The notes: generated from the letters alone by a model not told the origin. A stretch of 64,000 nt of DNA from Ligilactobacillus animalis KCTC 3501 = DSM 20602 (GCF_001434535.1 NZ_AYYW01000003.1:159191-223190); one strand, 5' to 3'. Numbered from the stretch's first letter, positions 9,061 through 18,070 are shown. Made by a program: numbers and translations.

Positions 9061-9401
9061 TGAAGTATTTATATTACGCACTATTTACAGAAAATGAGCA
9101 GGGATAATATGTCTGACGCCCTTAAAATGGCACGCGATGCTTTGAGTGGCTACTTGCTAGTCCTAGAAGATCTTGATGACTCTCTGCCACCTACGACCCC
9201 GCCTGGAAAAATCACAGTTCCCAAAAATTCGCTATTGATTCCGATCGAAGTTGATACAACTTTAGCACGGGAACGTGAAGAAAATATTTTGCTCAAAAAA
9301 CGCTAGTGATCCTAAAATACCTAAATGAATTAGCTAAGGATGAACAAATCAATTTTTCCGCTACATTAACTGAAGCATTGAAAGATAAATTAGATATATA
9401 A
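9061..9401 (+). pseudogene. hicB: HicB-family antitoxin remnant
   Basis: The start MKYLYYALFTENEQG is typical of the HicB N terminus but hits TAA at 9106-9108. The next part (from about 9106) reads DNMSDALKMARDALSGYLLV and then LIPIEVDTTLAREREEN, and stops at 9306. After a further shift, VILKYLNELAKDEQINFSAT leads to the normal HicB end (EALKDKLDI, stop 9401). The central strand of the RNase-H-like fold (the FPDLPG region) is deleted. No HicA toxin gene is present. The protein must be inactive. Confidence 0.85.
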
Positions 9402-9404
9402 TAA

Positions 9405-9445
9405 AATACACGACCAGGCATAGTATCTGATCGTGTATTTTTATC
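9405..9445. terminator. Bidirectional terminator between hicB remnant and fic
   Basis: AATACACGA and TCGTGTATT form the stem. The plus strand continues TTTTTAT and the minus strand ends in TTTTAT. Confidence 0.7.
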
Positions 9446-9475
9446 TATGTGCTATCTCAATCATTTTTGCCAGCT

Positions 9476-10297
9476 TTAACCCAATAGTTTATCCAAATAA
9501 TTATCCGCTAAACATCGCGTCAACGGAGCATTTTTTATTTTGACCAAAATTCCACGTTTAGTCAAAATAGCTAGTGATGAACATATTTTTGACCAAACTT
9601 CATCTTTTAGATAATGTTTTACTTCATCATCCTTAAGTGCTCTATTATTCACTTTAAATAACGCAGCCTGCAAATATAAAAATACGAGCTTGCGCATAAA
9701 TGGATCATCGATATCTTTTGTGATCTGAGCTTGTCCGTGATTTAAAAGTTGCCATTTTTCTTCAAGCTCAGTCAGCATTTTTTGTTGACCTTGTAGTAAG
9801 ATCTGCATCATATCGCGCACGAAAAACGTGATCTCACCGTGATTTTTGGGTTCTTCTACCTCGACAAAAGCCTTATAATACTTAGGTCGCTCATGATCAA
9901 CTTCATTTGAAAAGGTGATCGCCGTCAGCGGATCTAATTCGTGTCCCAAATAAACACAAGTCAAGTAGCGGCCCAGCCGGCCATTTCCGTCTTTGAATGG
10001 ATGAATATATTCAAAATAGTAGTGGGCTATAAAGGCCTTCATAAGCTCCGGGAGACTTTTAGCATTGATAAATCTTATCCAATTTAACCAGATCTCATCT
10101 TGGATCTTCAGTATTTTAGGAAGTAGAACTAAAAATAACTCATATGTTTGTAAAGTCCGCTGTCCATGTTTGATGGGATTCAAGTATAAGCCCGTTTTTA
10201 AAGTCGTCACACCCCTAAAACGTGCTAAATACTCATTTTCAAGTGCTTCGTTAGGATGCTGATAGCTCCAGATCCGTAAACTTTGATACTTATCCAT
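9476..10297 (-). CDS. Fic domain protein (nucleotidyl-/phospho-transferase)
   Basis: A 273-residue protein with a complete Fic active site HPFKDGNGRLGR (about residues 98-109) and the upstream beta-hairpin flap around TTLKTGLYLNPI. Fic enzymes usually transfer AMP from ATP to a hydroxyl of a target protein. An HTH-like C-terminal third (about residues 195-270) follows the Fic fold. I see no clear (S/T)xxxE(G/N) inhibitory motif, so control by a partner or by the C-terminal part is possible. The gene stands alone on the minus strand, with AGGTAAG before ATG. Target unknown. Confidence 0.85.
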   Translation of the reverse strand: MDKYQSLRIWSYQHPNEALENEYLARFRGVTTLKTGLYLNPIKHGQRTLQTYELFLVLLPKILKIQDEIWLNWIRFINAKSLPELMKAFIAHYYFEYIHPFKDGNGRLGRYLTCVYLGHELDPLTAITFSNEVDHERPKYYKAFVEVEEPKNHGEITFFVRDMMQILLQGQQKMLTELEEKWQLLNHGQAQITKDIDDPFMRKLVFLYLQAALFKVNNRALKDDEVKHYLKDEVWSKICSSLAILTKRGILVKIKNAPLTRCLADNYLDKLLG

Positions 10298-10352
10298 CCA
10301 CTTACCTTCTTTGATTTAAGTGGAGTATAGCACTCGTTTACCCCGTTAACAA

Positions 10353-10682
10353 TTAAAATTTTGGCCCACCGACACCCCGTAGATCAGCTAAGGCTTCACC
10401 TTGGATAAAAGTCTCCAAATTTAAAAAGCAAGCTTCTGTTTCCGGAGCTAAGGTCACTGCCTTAAAACCGATCAACCTCGTAAACAAGTTATACAACCGA
10501 AGCAATGCATAATCGGATGCCTTATAACTGGCACCATCATTATTCAAAATTTTTAAAGTATCCGCCAAAATTTCTAGCAGCTCACGTTCGTACTTAGTCG
10601 GGACAAATGTTTGTTGACAGCTATCTGCCAGTAACTTCACTAAACTGTAAGCTTTTTGTCGTAAAGCCTTATCCATCTTCAT
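10353..10682 (-). CDS. Orphan bacteriocin immunity protein (enterocin A immunity-like)
   Basis: A 109-residue cytosolic helical protein resembling class IIa bacteriocin immunity proteins (EntA_Immun): no signal peptide, four predicted helices, a Tyr/Leu-rich middle (ALLRLYNLFTRLIG) and a flexible tail. AAAGGACAG precedes the ATG. No bacteriocin precursor with a double-glycine leader is visible nearby, so it would protect against bacteriocins made by others. The family call rests on size and general pattern and is moderately sure. Confidence 0.65.
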   Translation of the reverse strand: MKMDKALRQKAYSLVKLLADSCQQTFVPTKYERELLEILADTLKILNNDGASYKASDYALLRLYNLFTRLIGFKAVTLAPETEACFLNLETFIQGEALADLRGVGGPKF

Positions 10683-10746
10683 CGCTGTCCTTTCTAGCCT
10701 AAGTATACTAAAAGCACTTTGACTAGTTACAAACTTATGCTCAACA

Positions 10747-10790
10747 AAAAAATTGGATCAAAACTACACACTAGTAGCCTTGATCCAACT
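10747..10790 (-). terminator. Terminator of the fucO-like gene
   Basis: The stem TTGGATCAA / TTGATCCAA is followed by a T run on the minus strand. Confidence 0.75.
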
Positions 10791-10796
10791 AACTTC

Positions 10797-11951
10797 TTAT
10801 AGCATTGAACGATATAATTCGCTGATTTCTTCTAACGTCGTCTCACGTGGATTACCCGGAGTACAAACGTCACGATAGGCATCAGCCGCGATTTGGAGAA
10901 TATCTTCTTCCTTAACTCCCAGTTCACGCAAATTCTGTGGGATCCCAACATCGATCCCTAATTGTTTGACCGCTTGAACTGCAGCTTCACGTACTTGGTC
11001 CAATGGCATTTTATCAGCATCAGCGATTCCAAAACGACGCGCGATCTCACGGTAGCGTTCACCGGTATATTCTTTGTTGTAATCCATGATCTTTGGCAAT
11101 AATGTCGCACAAGCCACCCCATGAGGTGTATCATAGTGGGCTGATAACGGATGCGCCATGCCATGAACTAGACCTAAACCGACATTGGAAAAGCCCATGC
11201 CGGCTAGATATTGCCCTAATGCCATCTGCTCACGACCTTTTTCTGAGCCAGCGACCGAATCACGTAAAGATTTAGCGATCACTTCAATTGCTTGCAGATG
11301 CAACATATCTGTCATTTCCCAAGCCCCTTTAGTGATATAACCTTCGATCGCATGGGTCAAAGCATCCATCCCTGTTGCTGCGCACAATCCTTTAGGCATC
11401 CCCAGCATCATATCACTATCGATAAACGCAGCTACTGGAATGTCGTGGGGATCAACACAGACAAATTTACGCTCATTAGCCTTATCTGTGATCACATAAT
11501 TGATCGTCACTTCCGCTGCGGTTCCCGAAGTTGTAGGAACAGCAAGGATCGGTAACGTCTTATTTTTAGTATCAGCGACCCCTTCTAAACTCAAGACATC
11601 ACTGAATTCGGGATTAGTCACAATGATTCCGATTGCTTTAGCTGTATCGATCACCGAACCACCACCGATCGCGATGATATGATCGGCTTGAGCACTTTGG
11701 CAGGCCTTGACCCCAGCTTGGACGTCTTCGATCGTTGGATTAGGCACGATCTCGTCAAAGATCTCATATTCAAGACCGGCTTCATCTAAGATCGCCGTCA
11801 CTTTCGTTGCCACGTTGAATTTCAAGAGGTCCTTATCAGTCACTACCAGAGCCTTTTTAAAATGGTTCTTGTTGGCTTCGGTCACGACTTCCTTGATCGC
11901 ACCCTTACCAAAATACGAAGTCTCGTTTAATATCATTCGATTTACACTCAT
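10797..11951 (-). CDS. fucO: Iron-dependent alcohol dehydrogenase, lactaldehyde reductase type
   Basis: A group III metal-dependent alcohol dehydrogenase of 384 residues, the length of FucO (1,2-propanediol oxidoreductase). The NAD-binding loop GGGSVIDTAKA (about residues 95-105) and the metal-binding His-rich segments DALTHAIEGYI, GLVHGMAHPLSAHYDTPHG are intact. It reduces aldehydes such as lactaldehyde to diols with NADH. The start at 11951 (MSVNRM) is chosen because GGAGGAAG sits 6 bases upstream; the longer frame would include the ribosome site. No other fucose or propanediol gene is adjacent, so the exact substrate is uncertain. Confidence 0.85.
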   Translation of the reverse strand: MSVNRMILNETSYFGKGAIKEVVTEANKNHFKKALVVTDKDLLKFNVATKVTAILDEAGLEYEIFDEIVPNPTIEDVQAGVKACQSAQADHIIAIGGGSVIDTAKAIGIIVTNPEFSDVLSLEGVADTKNKTLPILAVPTTSGTAAEVTINYVITDKANERKFVCVDPHDIPVAAFIDSDMMLGMPKGLCAATGMDALTHAIEGYITKGAWEMTDMLHLQAIEVIAKSLRDSVAGSEKGREQMALGQYLAGMGFSNVGLGLVHGMAHPLSAHYDTPHGVACATLLPKIMDYNKEYTGERYREIARRFGIADADKMPLDQVREAAVQAVKQLGIDVGIPQNLRELGVKEEDILQIAADAYRDVCTPGNPRETTLEEISELYRSML

Positions 11952-12060
11952 CTGCACTTCCTCCATCATTAGTATTATACCCTTATTATCCGCCAAACGT
12001 GATTACGCTTACAATTTTAAGGACCTCACTTTACAAAAAGTTAAATTCCCCAAAATATCC

Positions 12061-13125
12061 TTAATTTTCAATGATCTCACTTAATTTAGGTGTCACTGCC
12101 TCATTGACTTGGACTGTAAGTGCATCGGCGCTTTGCATCAGAGCTAGTGTTTGGTCAAGATCTTTGGCCTGCAATTTAGTGTAGACACTAGCCGCCATGA
12201 TCGCTGCGCCAGTACCGTTTGTGTTGACTAATTTTGCCTTATGGTAGGCGATAAACTTAGCTGCCGTCGGGGTTTGATAATAGATCCCTAGACCATCGAC
12301 ATAGACACAGACACGTTCACAGCCCCATGACTGCAATTTATCTGCGACCATTTGAGCTTGTTTTTCACCCGTGATCTCGATCTTAGTAAGCAATTTAGCT
12401 TCCACACCGTTGATGACTAAAGTATCGATCTTAGTTTTAGCACTAAATAGATTTTTTACTTTATCTATCCCTACTGCTTTAGCAAAGATCGGAACTGTCA
12501 CGTTTTCATAGATATAGTTCAAAGTTTCAGCTGGTAAATTAGACTCGACCACCACTACTTTAGCTGCATTTATCTTAGGCAAACGCTTTACGATCACTTA
12601 CGGTGTCAATAATTCATTGATCTGCATATCATCGATCCCTGCGATCCGGCGACCATCGACATCATTTAAATACACATACGTAGCCGTCGGACGTTCGACC
12701 CGCAAAGCATCACTTAGGTCTAACTCATTATTTTGGGCTTCAGCTTGGAACAGATCACCGTTAGTATCATTTCCATACACCGTGATCAACTTTGTCTTGA
12801 GCCCTAGATTATCCAAGTTCGTAGCAATATTACGGCCCATCCCTCCGATAAATGAATATACTCGGCCCGGAGTCGATCCTGTAGTACTTACTTGGGCTTT
12901 GGCAGCCCCCAATACGTCTAAATTGACAGCTCCGATCACAGTTACTTCATTTTCCGCTGGAAAGACATAACCCCGACCAACGATCAAGCCTTCTTTGATC
13001 AAGTTAGAGATATGCGATCCGATATTTGAGCGCGTCGTTCCGGTTTTTTCAGCCAATTGTGCCTGCGTGATCAAGGAATCTTGCTTGATCAGTGCTAAAA
13101 TTTCTTGTTCCCGCTTAGTTGCCAA
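12061..13125 (-). pseudogene. psuK: PfkB-family pseudouridine kinase with HTH, split by a stop
   Basis: An N-terminal winged helix (residues 1-55, AQLAEKTGTTRSNIGSHISN) is fused to a PfkB ribokinase fold (GAVNLDVLG, GGMGRNIATNLDNLG), the architecture of PsuK-type pseudouridine kinases. TAA at 12600-12598 interrupts the frame after residue 175; the remaining 178 codons continue in the same frame. Full length would be about 354, normal for the family. In addition the catalytic loop, normally GAGDA, reads GTGAA, so the catalytic Asp is lost. No psuG is next to it. The gene is almost certainly dead. Confidence 0.85.
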
Positions 13126-13164
13126 AATAAATCTCCTCCGTTAATGTCATTAGCTCAATTATAC

Positions 13165-13297
13165 CATTACAGTGTAAAGAATTGCGGTAAACTCCTAGGA
13201 AATAACAATATCTCAGTCAGGAGGCGCTTTTTGCCTCGTGGATGAGATATTGTTATTTCCTAGGAGTTGCAATTCGGAGCACGACTTCATTACAGTG
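13165..13297. repeat. Palindromic element A, flanked by 10-bp direct repeats
   Basis: Perfect 26-bp arms (13190-13215 and 13243-13268) enclose a 27-bp centre with GAGGC-N7-GCCTC. The left end AACTCCTAGGAAATAA is shared with elements B and D. CATTACAGTG occurs at 13165-13174 and again at 13288-13297, directly flanking the structure as a target duplication would. It lies between psuK and the nucleoside hydrolase gene. Confidence 0.8.
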
Positions 13298-13300
13298 CGC

Positions 13301-13330
13301 AAAAAAGGTGGGGGCTCTAACTTCACCACC
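13301..13330 (-). terminator. Terminator of the nucleoside hydrolase gene
   Basis: GGTGG and CCACC arms are followed by TTTTTT on the minus strand. Confidence 0.6.
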
Positions 13331-13338
13331 TGATTTAC

Positions 13339-14277
13339 TCACCCAAATGAGCGCAATGAATCCATGATAAGTTGGATAAATCTTGGCCGATCGATCCCTG
13401 ACATGACTTCCGTATTCTTTTCTTTACCCGTCAACTCATAGTAATCACAAACCGTCTCACCGCGAGTCAATTCACCCGTTGTTTCAACATCCACGTTCAT
13501 TTTCTTGGTTTCAAACAGCGTCTCATCGATCAACCAAGCGATCGTACATGGATCATGTAAAGGTGCGCCATCAAAGCCCCATTTAGGATCTTTATGGTAA
13601 ATTCCAAAGAACTCCAGTAACCCATGAAAGGCTTTGGCTACTTCATTATCGATCTGTCCTACTTGTTTGATCTCATCTTCTAAGATCTGTGCTTGATGAG
13701 TCACATTTAACGGTGCCATCACCAATGGGATCCCCGCATTTAATACGATCTTGGCGGCTTCAGGATCAACAAAAATATTAAACTCGACTGATGGTGTCCA
13801 ATTACCAAGTCCCATAGCGCCACCCATAAAGACGATCTGCGCTAATTTTTCCTTAGCCAGATCAGGATAGACGCGCAAGAATAAGGCAGCATTGGTCATC
13901 GGACCCGTTACCACTAAAGTCACCTTTTCATCACTTTCCCGTAAAACTTTCGCCATCAATTCGATCGCGGTCATTGGCTGAACTTCAAATGTCGGTATCG
14001 GTAGCTCAGCCCCATCCAGACCGGATTCACCATGAACATTGCCTGCTGTTTCCAATTCTTTGACTAGTGGCGTCTGGTTGCCACTAGCCACGGGGATCTG
14101 GGTTTGCCCTAATAATTGTAAAGTCCGCATTGCATTATTCAAAGTCTTTTCGGGTGTCTGATTCCCAGCCGATGTTATCACCGCTTTCAATTCGATTTCT
14201 GGAGAAGCTACTGCTAACAATAGTGCTAAAGCATCATCATGCCCTGGATCACAATCCAAGATAATTTTTTTCGTCAA
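13339..14277 (-). CDS. Inosine-uridine preferring nucleoside hydrolase family protein
   Basis: A 312-residue nucleoside N-ribohydrolase. The calcium-binding signature DCDPGHDDA is at the N terminus; further ligands lie in [10 protein letters not shown]...[11 protein letters not shown] and [10 protein letters not shown] (the last Asp). It splits ribonucleosides into base and ribose in the cytosol. Start codon TTG 14277 is preferred, since AAAGGA lies 9 bases upstream and [15 protein letters not shown] is the usual N terminus; GTG at 14286 or 14283 lie too close. The upstream nupC remnant suggests a former uptake-cleavage pair. Confidence 0.88.
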   Translation of the reverse strand: MTKKIILDCDPGHDDALALLLAVASPEIELKAVITSAGNQTPEKTLNNAMRTLQLLGQTQIPVASGNQTPLVKELETAGNVHGESGLDGAELPIPTFEVQPMTAIELMAKVLRESDEKVTLVVTGPMTNAALFLRVYPDLAKEKLAQIVFMGGAMGLGNWTPSVEFNIFVDPEAAKIVLNAGIPLVMAPLNVTHQAQILEDEIKQVGQIDNEVAKAFHGLLEFFGIYHKDPKWGFDGAPLHDPCTIAWLIDETLFETKKMNVDVETTGELTRGETVCDYYELTGKEKNTEVMSGIDRPRFIQLIMDSLRSFG

Positions 14278-14299
14278 AATCACCACGTCCTTTCATACT

Positions 14300-14493
14300 T
14301 TAAAAATACAGCCCGACGATCGTTCCCGTCAAGACAGATGCTAAGGTCGCCCCAAGTAAAAGTTTCATTGAGAACTTGGCTACATAAGCACCTTGCTTTT
14401 CACTGATCGCTTTTAATGAACCAGTGATGATCCCGACCGTGCCAAAGTTAGCAAATGAGACCAAATAGGCTGAAACGATCGTATTATTAAATG
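14300..14493 (-). pseudogene. C-terminal remnant of NupC-type nucleoside transporter
   Basis: The last 62 or so residues of a concentrative nucleoside transporter remain: SAYLVSFANFGTVGIITGSL, then a final hydrophobic helix (LLLGATLASVLTGTIVGLYF) and stop at 14300. The FANFGTVGI motif is diagnostic of the family. Everything upstream is gone, and the HAD terminator abuts it at 14503. The deletion removed the promoter and most of the gene that once preceded the nucleoside hydrolase. Confidence 0.8.
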
Positions 14494-14502
14494 ATCGCTT
14501 AA

Positions 14503-14540
14503 AAAGCCTTCCAACTTCTCTAAATGAAGCGGAAGGCTTT
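14503..14540 (-). terminator. Terminator of the HAD/lipase/phosphoesterase operon
   Basis: The 10-bp arms AAAGCCTTCC / GGAAGGCTTT are followed by T residues on the minus strand. Confidence 0.8.
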
Positions 14541-14549
14541 TTAATATTT

Positions 14550-15176
14550 TTAGATCTCACCCAGTTGTTGGACTTCTGTGAGCGCAAAAGTTGGCTTTTG
14601 TTCCAAGACAGCCTCCCAATCAAAGGCTCCCCAGTGAACGCCCGCCGTTTTGACTCCTGCTGCATATCCCATTTGGATGTCATAGATCGCATCCCCGATC
14701 ATGACTGATTGCTCTGGATCAAGTCCATAGCGCTCCAACAAGACATCGATCCCATCTGGAGCGGGTTTATAATTTTTTACTTGGTCTGATCCGACTAGAT
14801 CATCGAAGTAGGTAGCGATCTGCAAAAGCTCTAAATTGCGGCGTAGTGCTTCACTGTGCTTACTAGAGACCGCATAGATCTTTTTACCATTCTCTTTCAA
14901 CTTAGCTAACACTTCTTTGATCCCCGGATATAACTTGACCTGACTAGCTTCCAGTGCCTGATAATGCTCCCGAAAGCCGGTAAACATCGCTGGTAGCTCA
15001 GTCTTAGCCCCCATCAGTGGAAATGACTTTTCGATCGGGATCCCCATGTAGCCTCGGATCTGGTCACTACTTGGCAAAGGGAGCCCAAAATCCTTAAATG
15101 TCGCTTGGGTCGCTAAAACCGCAGTCTCCCCTGAATCAGCCAAAGTTCCATCAAAATCAAACATATAATTTTCCAT
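14550..15176 (-). CDS. HAD hydrolase, phosphoglycolate-phosphatase-like
   Basis: A 208-residue HAD subfamily IA hydrolase. Motif I FDFDGTLADS (nucleophile Asp), motif II VSSKHSE, motif III Lys near SDQVKNYKPAPDG and motif IV MIGDAIYDIQMG are all present, with a helical cap (residues 15-85). It dephosphorylates a small phosphate ester; the exact substrate is not shown by sequence. It starts 3 bp after the upstream DUF915 gene, with GGGGGAAA as ribosome site, as the last gene of a three-gene operon. Confidence 0.85.
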   Translation of the reverse strand: MENYMFDFDGTLADSGETAVLATQATFKDFGLPLPSSDQIRGYMGIPIEKSFPLMGAKTELPAMFTGFREHYQALEASQVKLYPGIKEVLAKLKENGKKIYAVSSKHSEALRRNLELLQIATYFDDLVGSDQVKNYKPAPDGIDVLLERYGLDPEQSVMIGDAIYDIQMGYAAGVKTAGVHWGAFDWEAVLEQKPTFALTEVQQLGEI

Positions 15177-15179
15177 CTA

Positions 15180-15986
15180 TTATTTCCCCCATAGAAACTT
15201 GATCAAAGCGCGATCAACTTGTGAATTATTGTGCAACTTACTGTGTTGCCCCATTTTACCACGGATCTCTTTTTCTTGATAATTTTTAGCGCGTGGACTG
15301 ACTAAATAGCGCAAGGTTTGTGCCGACTTGACTGGTACTGGTCCATCAGACTCACTTCCATCCAAGACATCACCATAAATATTCAACACCTTTGCCCCTG
15401 CTGGATAGGTCTCACGTAAAACTAAAAAATTCTCAAAATCCCCCGCTGTGACATTGGGTCTGCCTGCTTGATCAAGCGTCACATCAGCAGGCATTTGGTC
15501 GACTAACCCGTTAGGAAAAGCGGCTAAGGCTACTTGCTTATTTAATTTGGGTAAATTAGGATCACCAGCATTATCGCGCAAATAAAATAAAATCGCCGAA
15601 TTACCCATCGAATGTCCGACAAAGTTTAGCTTTTTAAATTTATACTTAGTCTGTAAAAGCTCAACGGCTGCTTTTAAGTATTGCGCTTCCATCATCGCAT
15701 TGACATTCTTGTTATTTTCAAAATTGATCTCGACCAGTGGATCCTTGGCATTTTTAGGTAAATCCCCAACTAAGTGGGCCTGCCCGTAAATATCGACATC
15801 AATGCGCACAACGGTATTAGTCACTTTAGCTTTGACAGCTGCCTTGACCATGTGCTCCTCAGCGCGGTAACTACTGCCCCAACCGTGAACAAAAAGCGTC
15901 GGGATATTTTCTTTAGCTTGGGCGGTCTGCATGCTAAATAGCAAGCACGCTACGAGGCCTAATAATATTTTTAGTATCTTTTTCAT
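15180..15986 (-). CDS. Secreted DUF915 alpha/beta hydrolase
   Basis: 268 residues. An N-terminal signal peptide (ILKILLGLVACLLFSMQTAQA) is followed by FVHGWGSS (oxyanion region), the nucleophile elbow FVGHSMGN, an Asp-containing loop near YGDVLDG and a late His (GQHSKLHNN), so the catalytic triad looks complete. Members are exported esterase/lipase-like proteins of lactobacilli with poorly known substrates. Its start overlaps the stop of the phosphoesterase gene by 4 bp (ATGA), so the genes are translationally coupled. Confidence 0.85.
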   Translation of the reverse strand: MKKILKILLGLVACLLFSMQTAQAKENIPTLFVHGWGSSYRAEEHMVKAAVKAKVTNTVVRIDVDIYGQAHLVGDLPKNAKDPLVEINFENNKNVNAMMEAQYLKAAVELLQTKYKFKKLNFVGHSMGNSAILFYLRDNAGDPNLPKLNKQVALAAFPNGLVDQMPADVTLDQAGRPNVTAGDFENFLVLRETYPAGAKVLNIYGDVLDGSESDGPVPVKSAQTLRYLVSPRAKNYQEKEIRGKMGQHSKLHNNSQVDRALIKFLWGK

Positions 15987-16591
15987 CGTCTCTTTAAATA
16001 ATCATCCTTTTTAGCTTCAACGATCGCTTCAACTTGTGCCATTGAAAGTGGCTGGCCAAATTCAGGTTTAGTTGTTAGATAATCAAATTCTGGTGAATCC
16101 ACTCCAACATTGATATTTTCCTTAGCATTGACGGCATAGTGATGGATATGGCCGTGTAAGTTGATGATCTTTGGTGCGATACCAAGCATCAGTGGATAGT
16201 GTGTCAGGTAGTATTGGCGGTGATCGTATTTGATCAAGGCACCTACGTCATGGAAAGTAAACTTAGGCTTGCCGTTGACCTCATAATTGTGTTTGGCTAA
16301 ATATTTAAATAAAGCTCGATTATCGTGATTTCCCTTGATCAACACTAAATTGCCATTCAAACGTTTTAAAACATCATAAACGTCTTGCTGGGCCTTTCTT
16401 TCCGGCCGGATAAAATGCACGGCGATATCACCTAAATGATAGACCGTATCGCTTGGATCGACCACTTTATTCCAATTTTCAATGATCGCTTCATTCATCA
16501 TTGAGGCTAACAAAAAAGGACGGACCGCAAAATCCGTGATCCCTAACAAATGTTCATCAAAAAAATGCGTATCTGAAGTTACAAATATCAT
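15983..16591 (-). CDS. Calcineurin-like metallophosphoesterase
   Basis: 202 residues with the standard two-metal motifs: SDTHFFDEH, HLGDIAVH, GNHDNRA, and the final LHGHIHHY. Such cytosolic enzymes hydrolyse phosphomono- or diesters; the substrate is unknown. Start 16591 is chosen because GGGGGTGA lies 5 bases before that ATG and MIFVTSDTHF is the expected N terminus; an in-frame start 15 bp earlier would contain the ribosome site. First gene of the operon with the DUF915 and HAD genes. Confidence 0.88.
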   Translation of the reverse strand: MIFVTSDTHFFDEHLLGITDFAVRPFLLASMMNEAIIENWNKVVDPSDTVYHLGDIAVHFIRPERKAQQDVYDVLKRLNGNLVLIKGNHDNRALFKYLAKHNYEVNGKPKFTFHDVGALIKYDHRQYYLTHYPLMLGIAPKIINLHGHIHHYAVNAKENINVGVDSPEFDYLTTKPEFGQPLSMAQVEAIVEAKKDDYLKRR

Positions 16592-16648
16592 CACTTCACC
16601 CCCCAAAACTTAGTATAACCGTCTTAGGTAGCTAGCGCAAAACCAAAG

Positions 16649-16890
16649 TCACGCTTCTTCGATAACGTAGCCTGATTCCCGCTTTTTTCGCCGAAGCAAG
16701 GCCCGGATCCGCGCTAGTAATTCTTCAAATTCAAAGGGTCGCACCAAATAATTGTCCGCCCCGATATCTAAGCCCTTGACCCGATTGGCTAGGGAGTCTT
16801 TAGCCGTCAAGATCAAGACGGGAACGATATTTCCTTTTTGGCGTAACTTTTCGATCAGGGTAAAACCGTCCATCAACGGTAACACAACTC
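16649..16890 (-). pseudogene. Response-regulator receiver fragment cut by a palindrome
   Basis: Only the second half of an OmpR-type receiver domain remains: LPLMDGFTLIEKLRQKG (phospho-Asp region lost just before it), VLILTAKDS (conserved Thr), GADNYLVRPFEFEELLARIR (with Lys replaced by Arg at the conserved KPF position) and a stop before the DNA-binding domain. Upstream of the fragment the frame runs into palindromic element B. Neither a kinase nor the output domain is present. Not functional as a regulator. Confidence 0.85.
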
Positions 16891-16956
16891 CTATTAAATA
16901 ATGATCCCCCCTATGATGCGTGTTGCATTTTGCATCATAGGGGATCATTATTTATG
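16886..16956. repeat. Palindromic element B
   Basis: The arms 16895-16919 (TAAATAATGATCC... TATGATGC) and 16932-16954 match over 23 positions, the left arm having two extra C. The left end AACTCCTATTAAATAA matches elements A and D. It sits exactly where the response-regulator sequence begins to lose homology. Confidence 0.8.
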
Positions 16957-17120
16957 CAAGGTCAACTCACTTTGAATCACTTTCTTACCTTAATACAAGA
17001 AATCTATTCTCAAAAAGCTCAGACCTATCCACTGTAAAATTCTTAAAAATTTTTCTATAATGAAGTGACGGCTTGAAACAACAAAGGACCGCCAATCTGT
17101 AACGGAAGCGAATATATTTT

Positions 17121-17870
17121 ATGCAAATTACCGAACTCTTACCCGAATTGATCACTAAACTTGCACCAACCGGGCCTTTTCCAACTGATGTCTCAGCCCA
17201 ATTTGCCTACTGGCGTCAACTTGTGACTAGACGCCAGCCAGGAGACTTACCCAAACATTACTTACAACAAGAAGATCAACTATTAGATCTCATCTGGCAA
17301 AAGCGCGGCTACGTTGAACTCAGCGATCTAACCGAATATAGACCGGGAATATATTTGGCCAAAGGTGATCTAACACGATTGAAAGTCGATGCGATCGTCA
17401 ATTCTGCTTCAGACCAAATGCTTGGCTGCTTTGAACCAGAACATATCTGTTTGGACAATGAGATCCACGTTCTAGCCGGGAGTCGGTTGCGCGAAGAATG
17501 TGCTTTGGTGATGCAACACACGCACCTAAAACCTGGCCAAGCTCGGATCACTGCTGGGCACCATCTACCAGCCCAACACATCATTCATGCCTTAGCACCT
17601 AAAGTTACGGGCGAACCGACCTTACAACTCCAACAACAGCTAGCTGCTTGCTATGAGGCTACTTTGACATTAGCGCTAGAAAATAACCTCCGCTCGATAG
17701 CTTTTTGCAGTCTAGGGACTGGACATAAAAATTTCCCCAGCCCATTAGCTGCTCAGATCGCACTCGATGTCACTGAAAGCTTTCATGCTAAACATCCTGA
17801 AGTAAAAATCATTTTTTGCCCTTATAAAGACATCGATCGTAATCTTTACCACTATTTATTAAATAACTAG
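17121..17870 (+). CDS. Zinc-containing macrodomain protein-ADP-ribose hydrolase
   Basis: 249 residues. An N-terminal helical extension (1-75) is followed by a macrodomain (about 78-245). The motif AIVNSASDQMLGCFEPEHIC contains the Cys/His/Cys zinc ligands (GCFxPxHxC) of the Zn-macro subgroup, followed by LDNEIHVLAGSRLREEC and the later FCSLGTG ribose-binding loop. Such enzymes remove ADP-ribose from modified proteins. Relatives often sit in an operon with SirTM and a lipoylated GcvH-like protein; none is here, so this is a stand-alone copy. The first Asn of the usual NAANS segment is NS-AS here. Confidence 0.88.
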   Translation: MQITELLPELITKLAPTGPFPTDVSAQFAYWRQLVTRRQPGDLPKHYLQQEDQLLDLIWQKRGYVELSDLTEYRPGIYLAKGDLTRLKVDAIVNSASDQMLGCFEPEHICLDNEIHVLAGSRLREECALVMQHTHLKPGQARITAGHHLPAQHIIHALAPKVTGEPTLQLQQQLAACYEATLTLALENNLRSIAFCSLGTGHKNFPSPLAAQIALDVTESFHAKHPEVKIIFCPYKDIDRNLYHYLLNN

Positions 17871-17877
17871 CCAAAAA

Positions 17878-17912
17878 AGGAACTGAAACTCTATGAGTCT
17901 CAGCTCCTCTTT
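17878..17912 (+). terminator. Terminator of the macrodomain gene
   Basis: AGGAACTGAAACTC pairs with GAGTCTCAGCTCCT, followed by CTTTTG. Confidence 0.75.
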
Positions 17913-18070
17913 TGTTGTATCAACACTCAGTGACTACTTATCAGATCTCTTGTGTCTTCGCCAGCCGATCAAGATACCTAAGCTAGCCAATCTATTTACC
18001 TAATTCTTTGTAAATATAGCTAATAGTCAACGTATTTTCTATGACTTTGCCTACTTCACCTAGATAAAAT

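Noticed and set aside
13190..13268. Palindrome A as a plain transcription terminator
   Set aside because: The arms are perfect over 26 bp with no T run, direct repeats flank it, and a separate terminator lies at 13301-13330.
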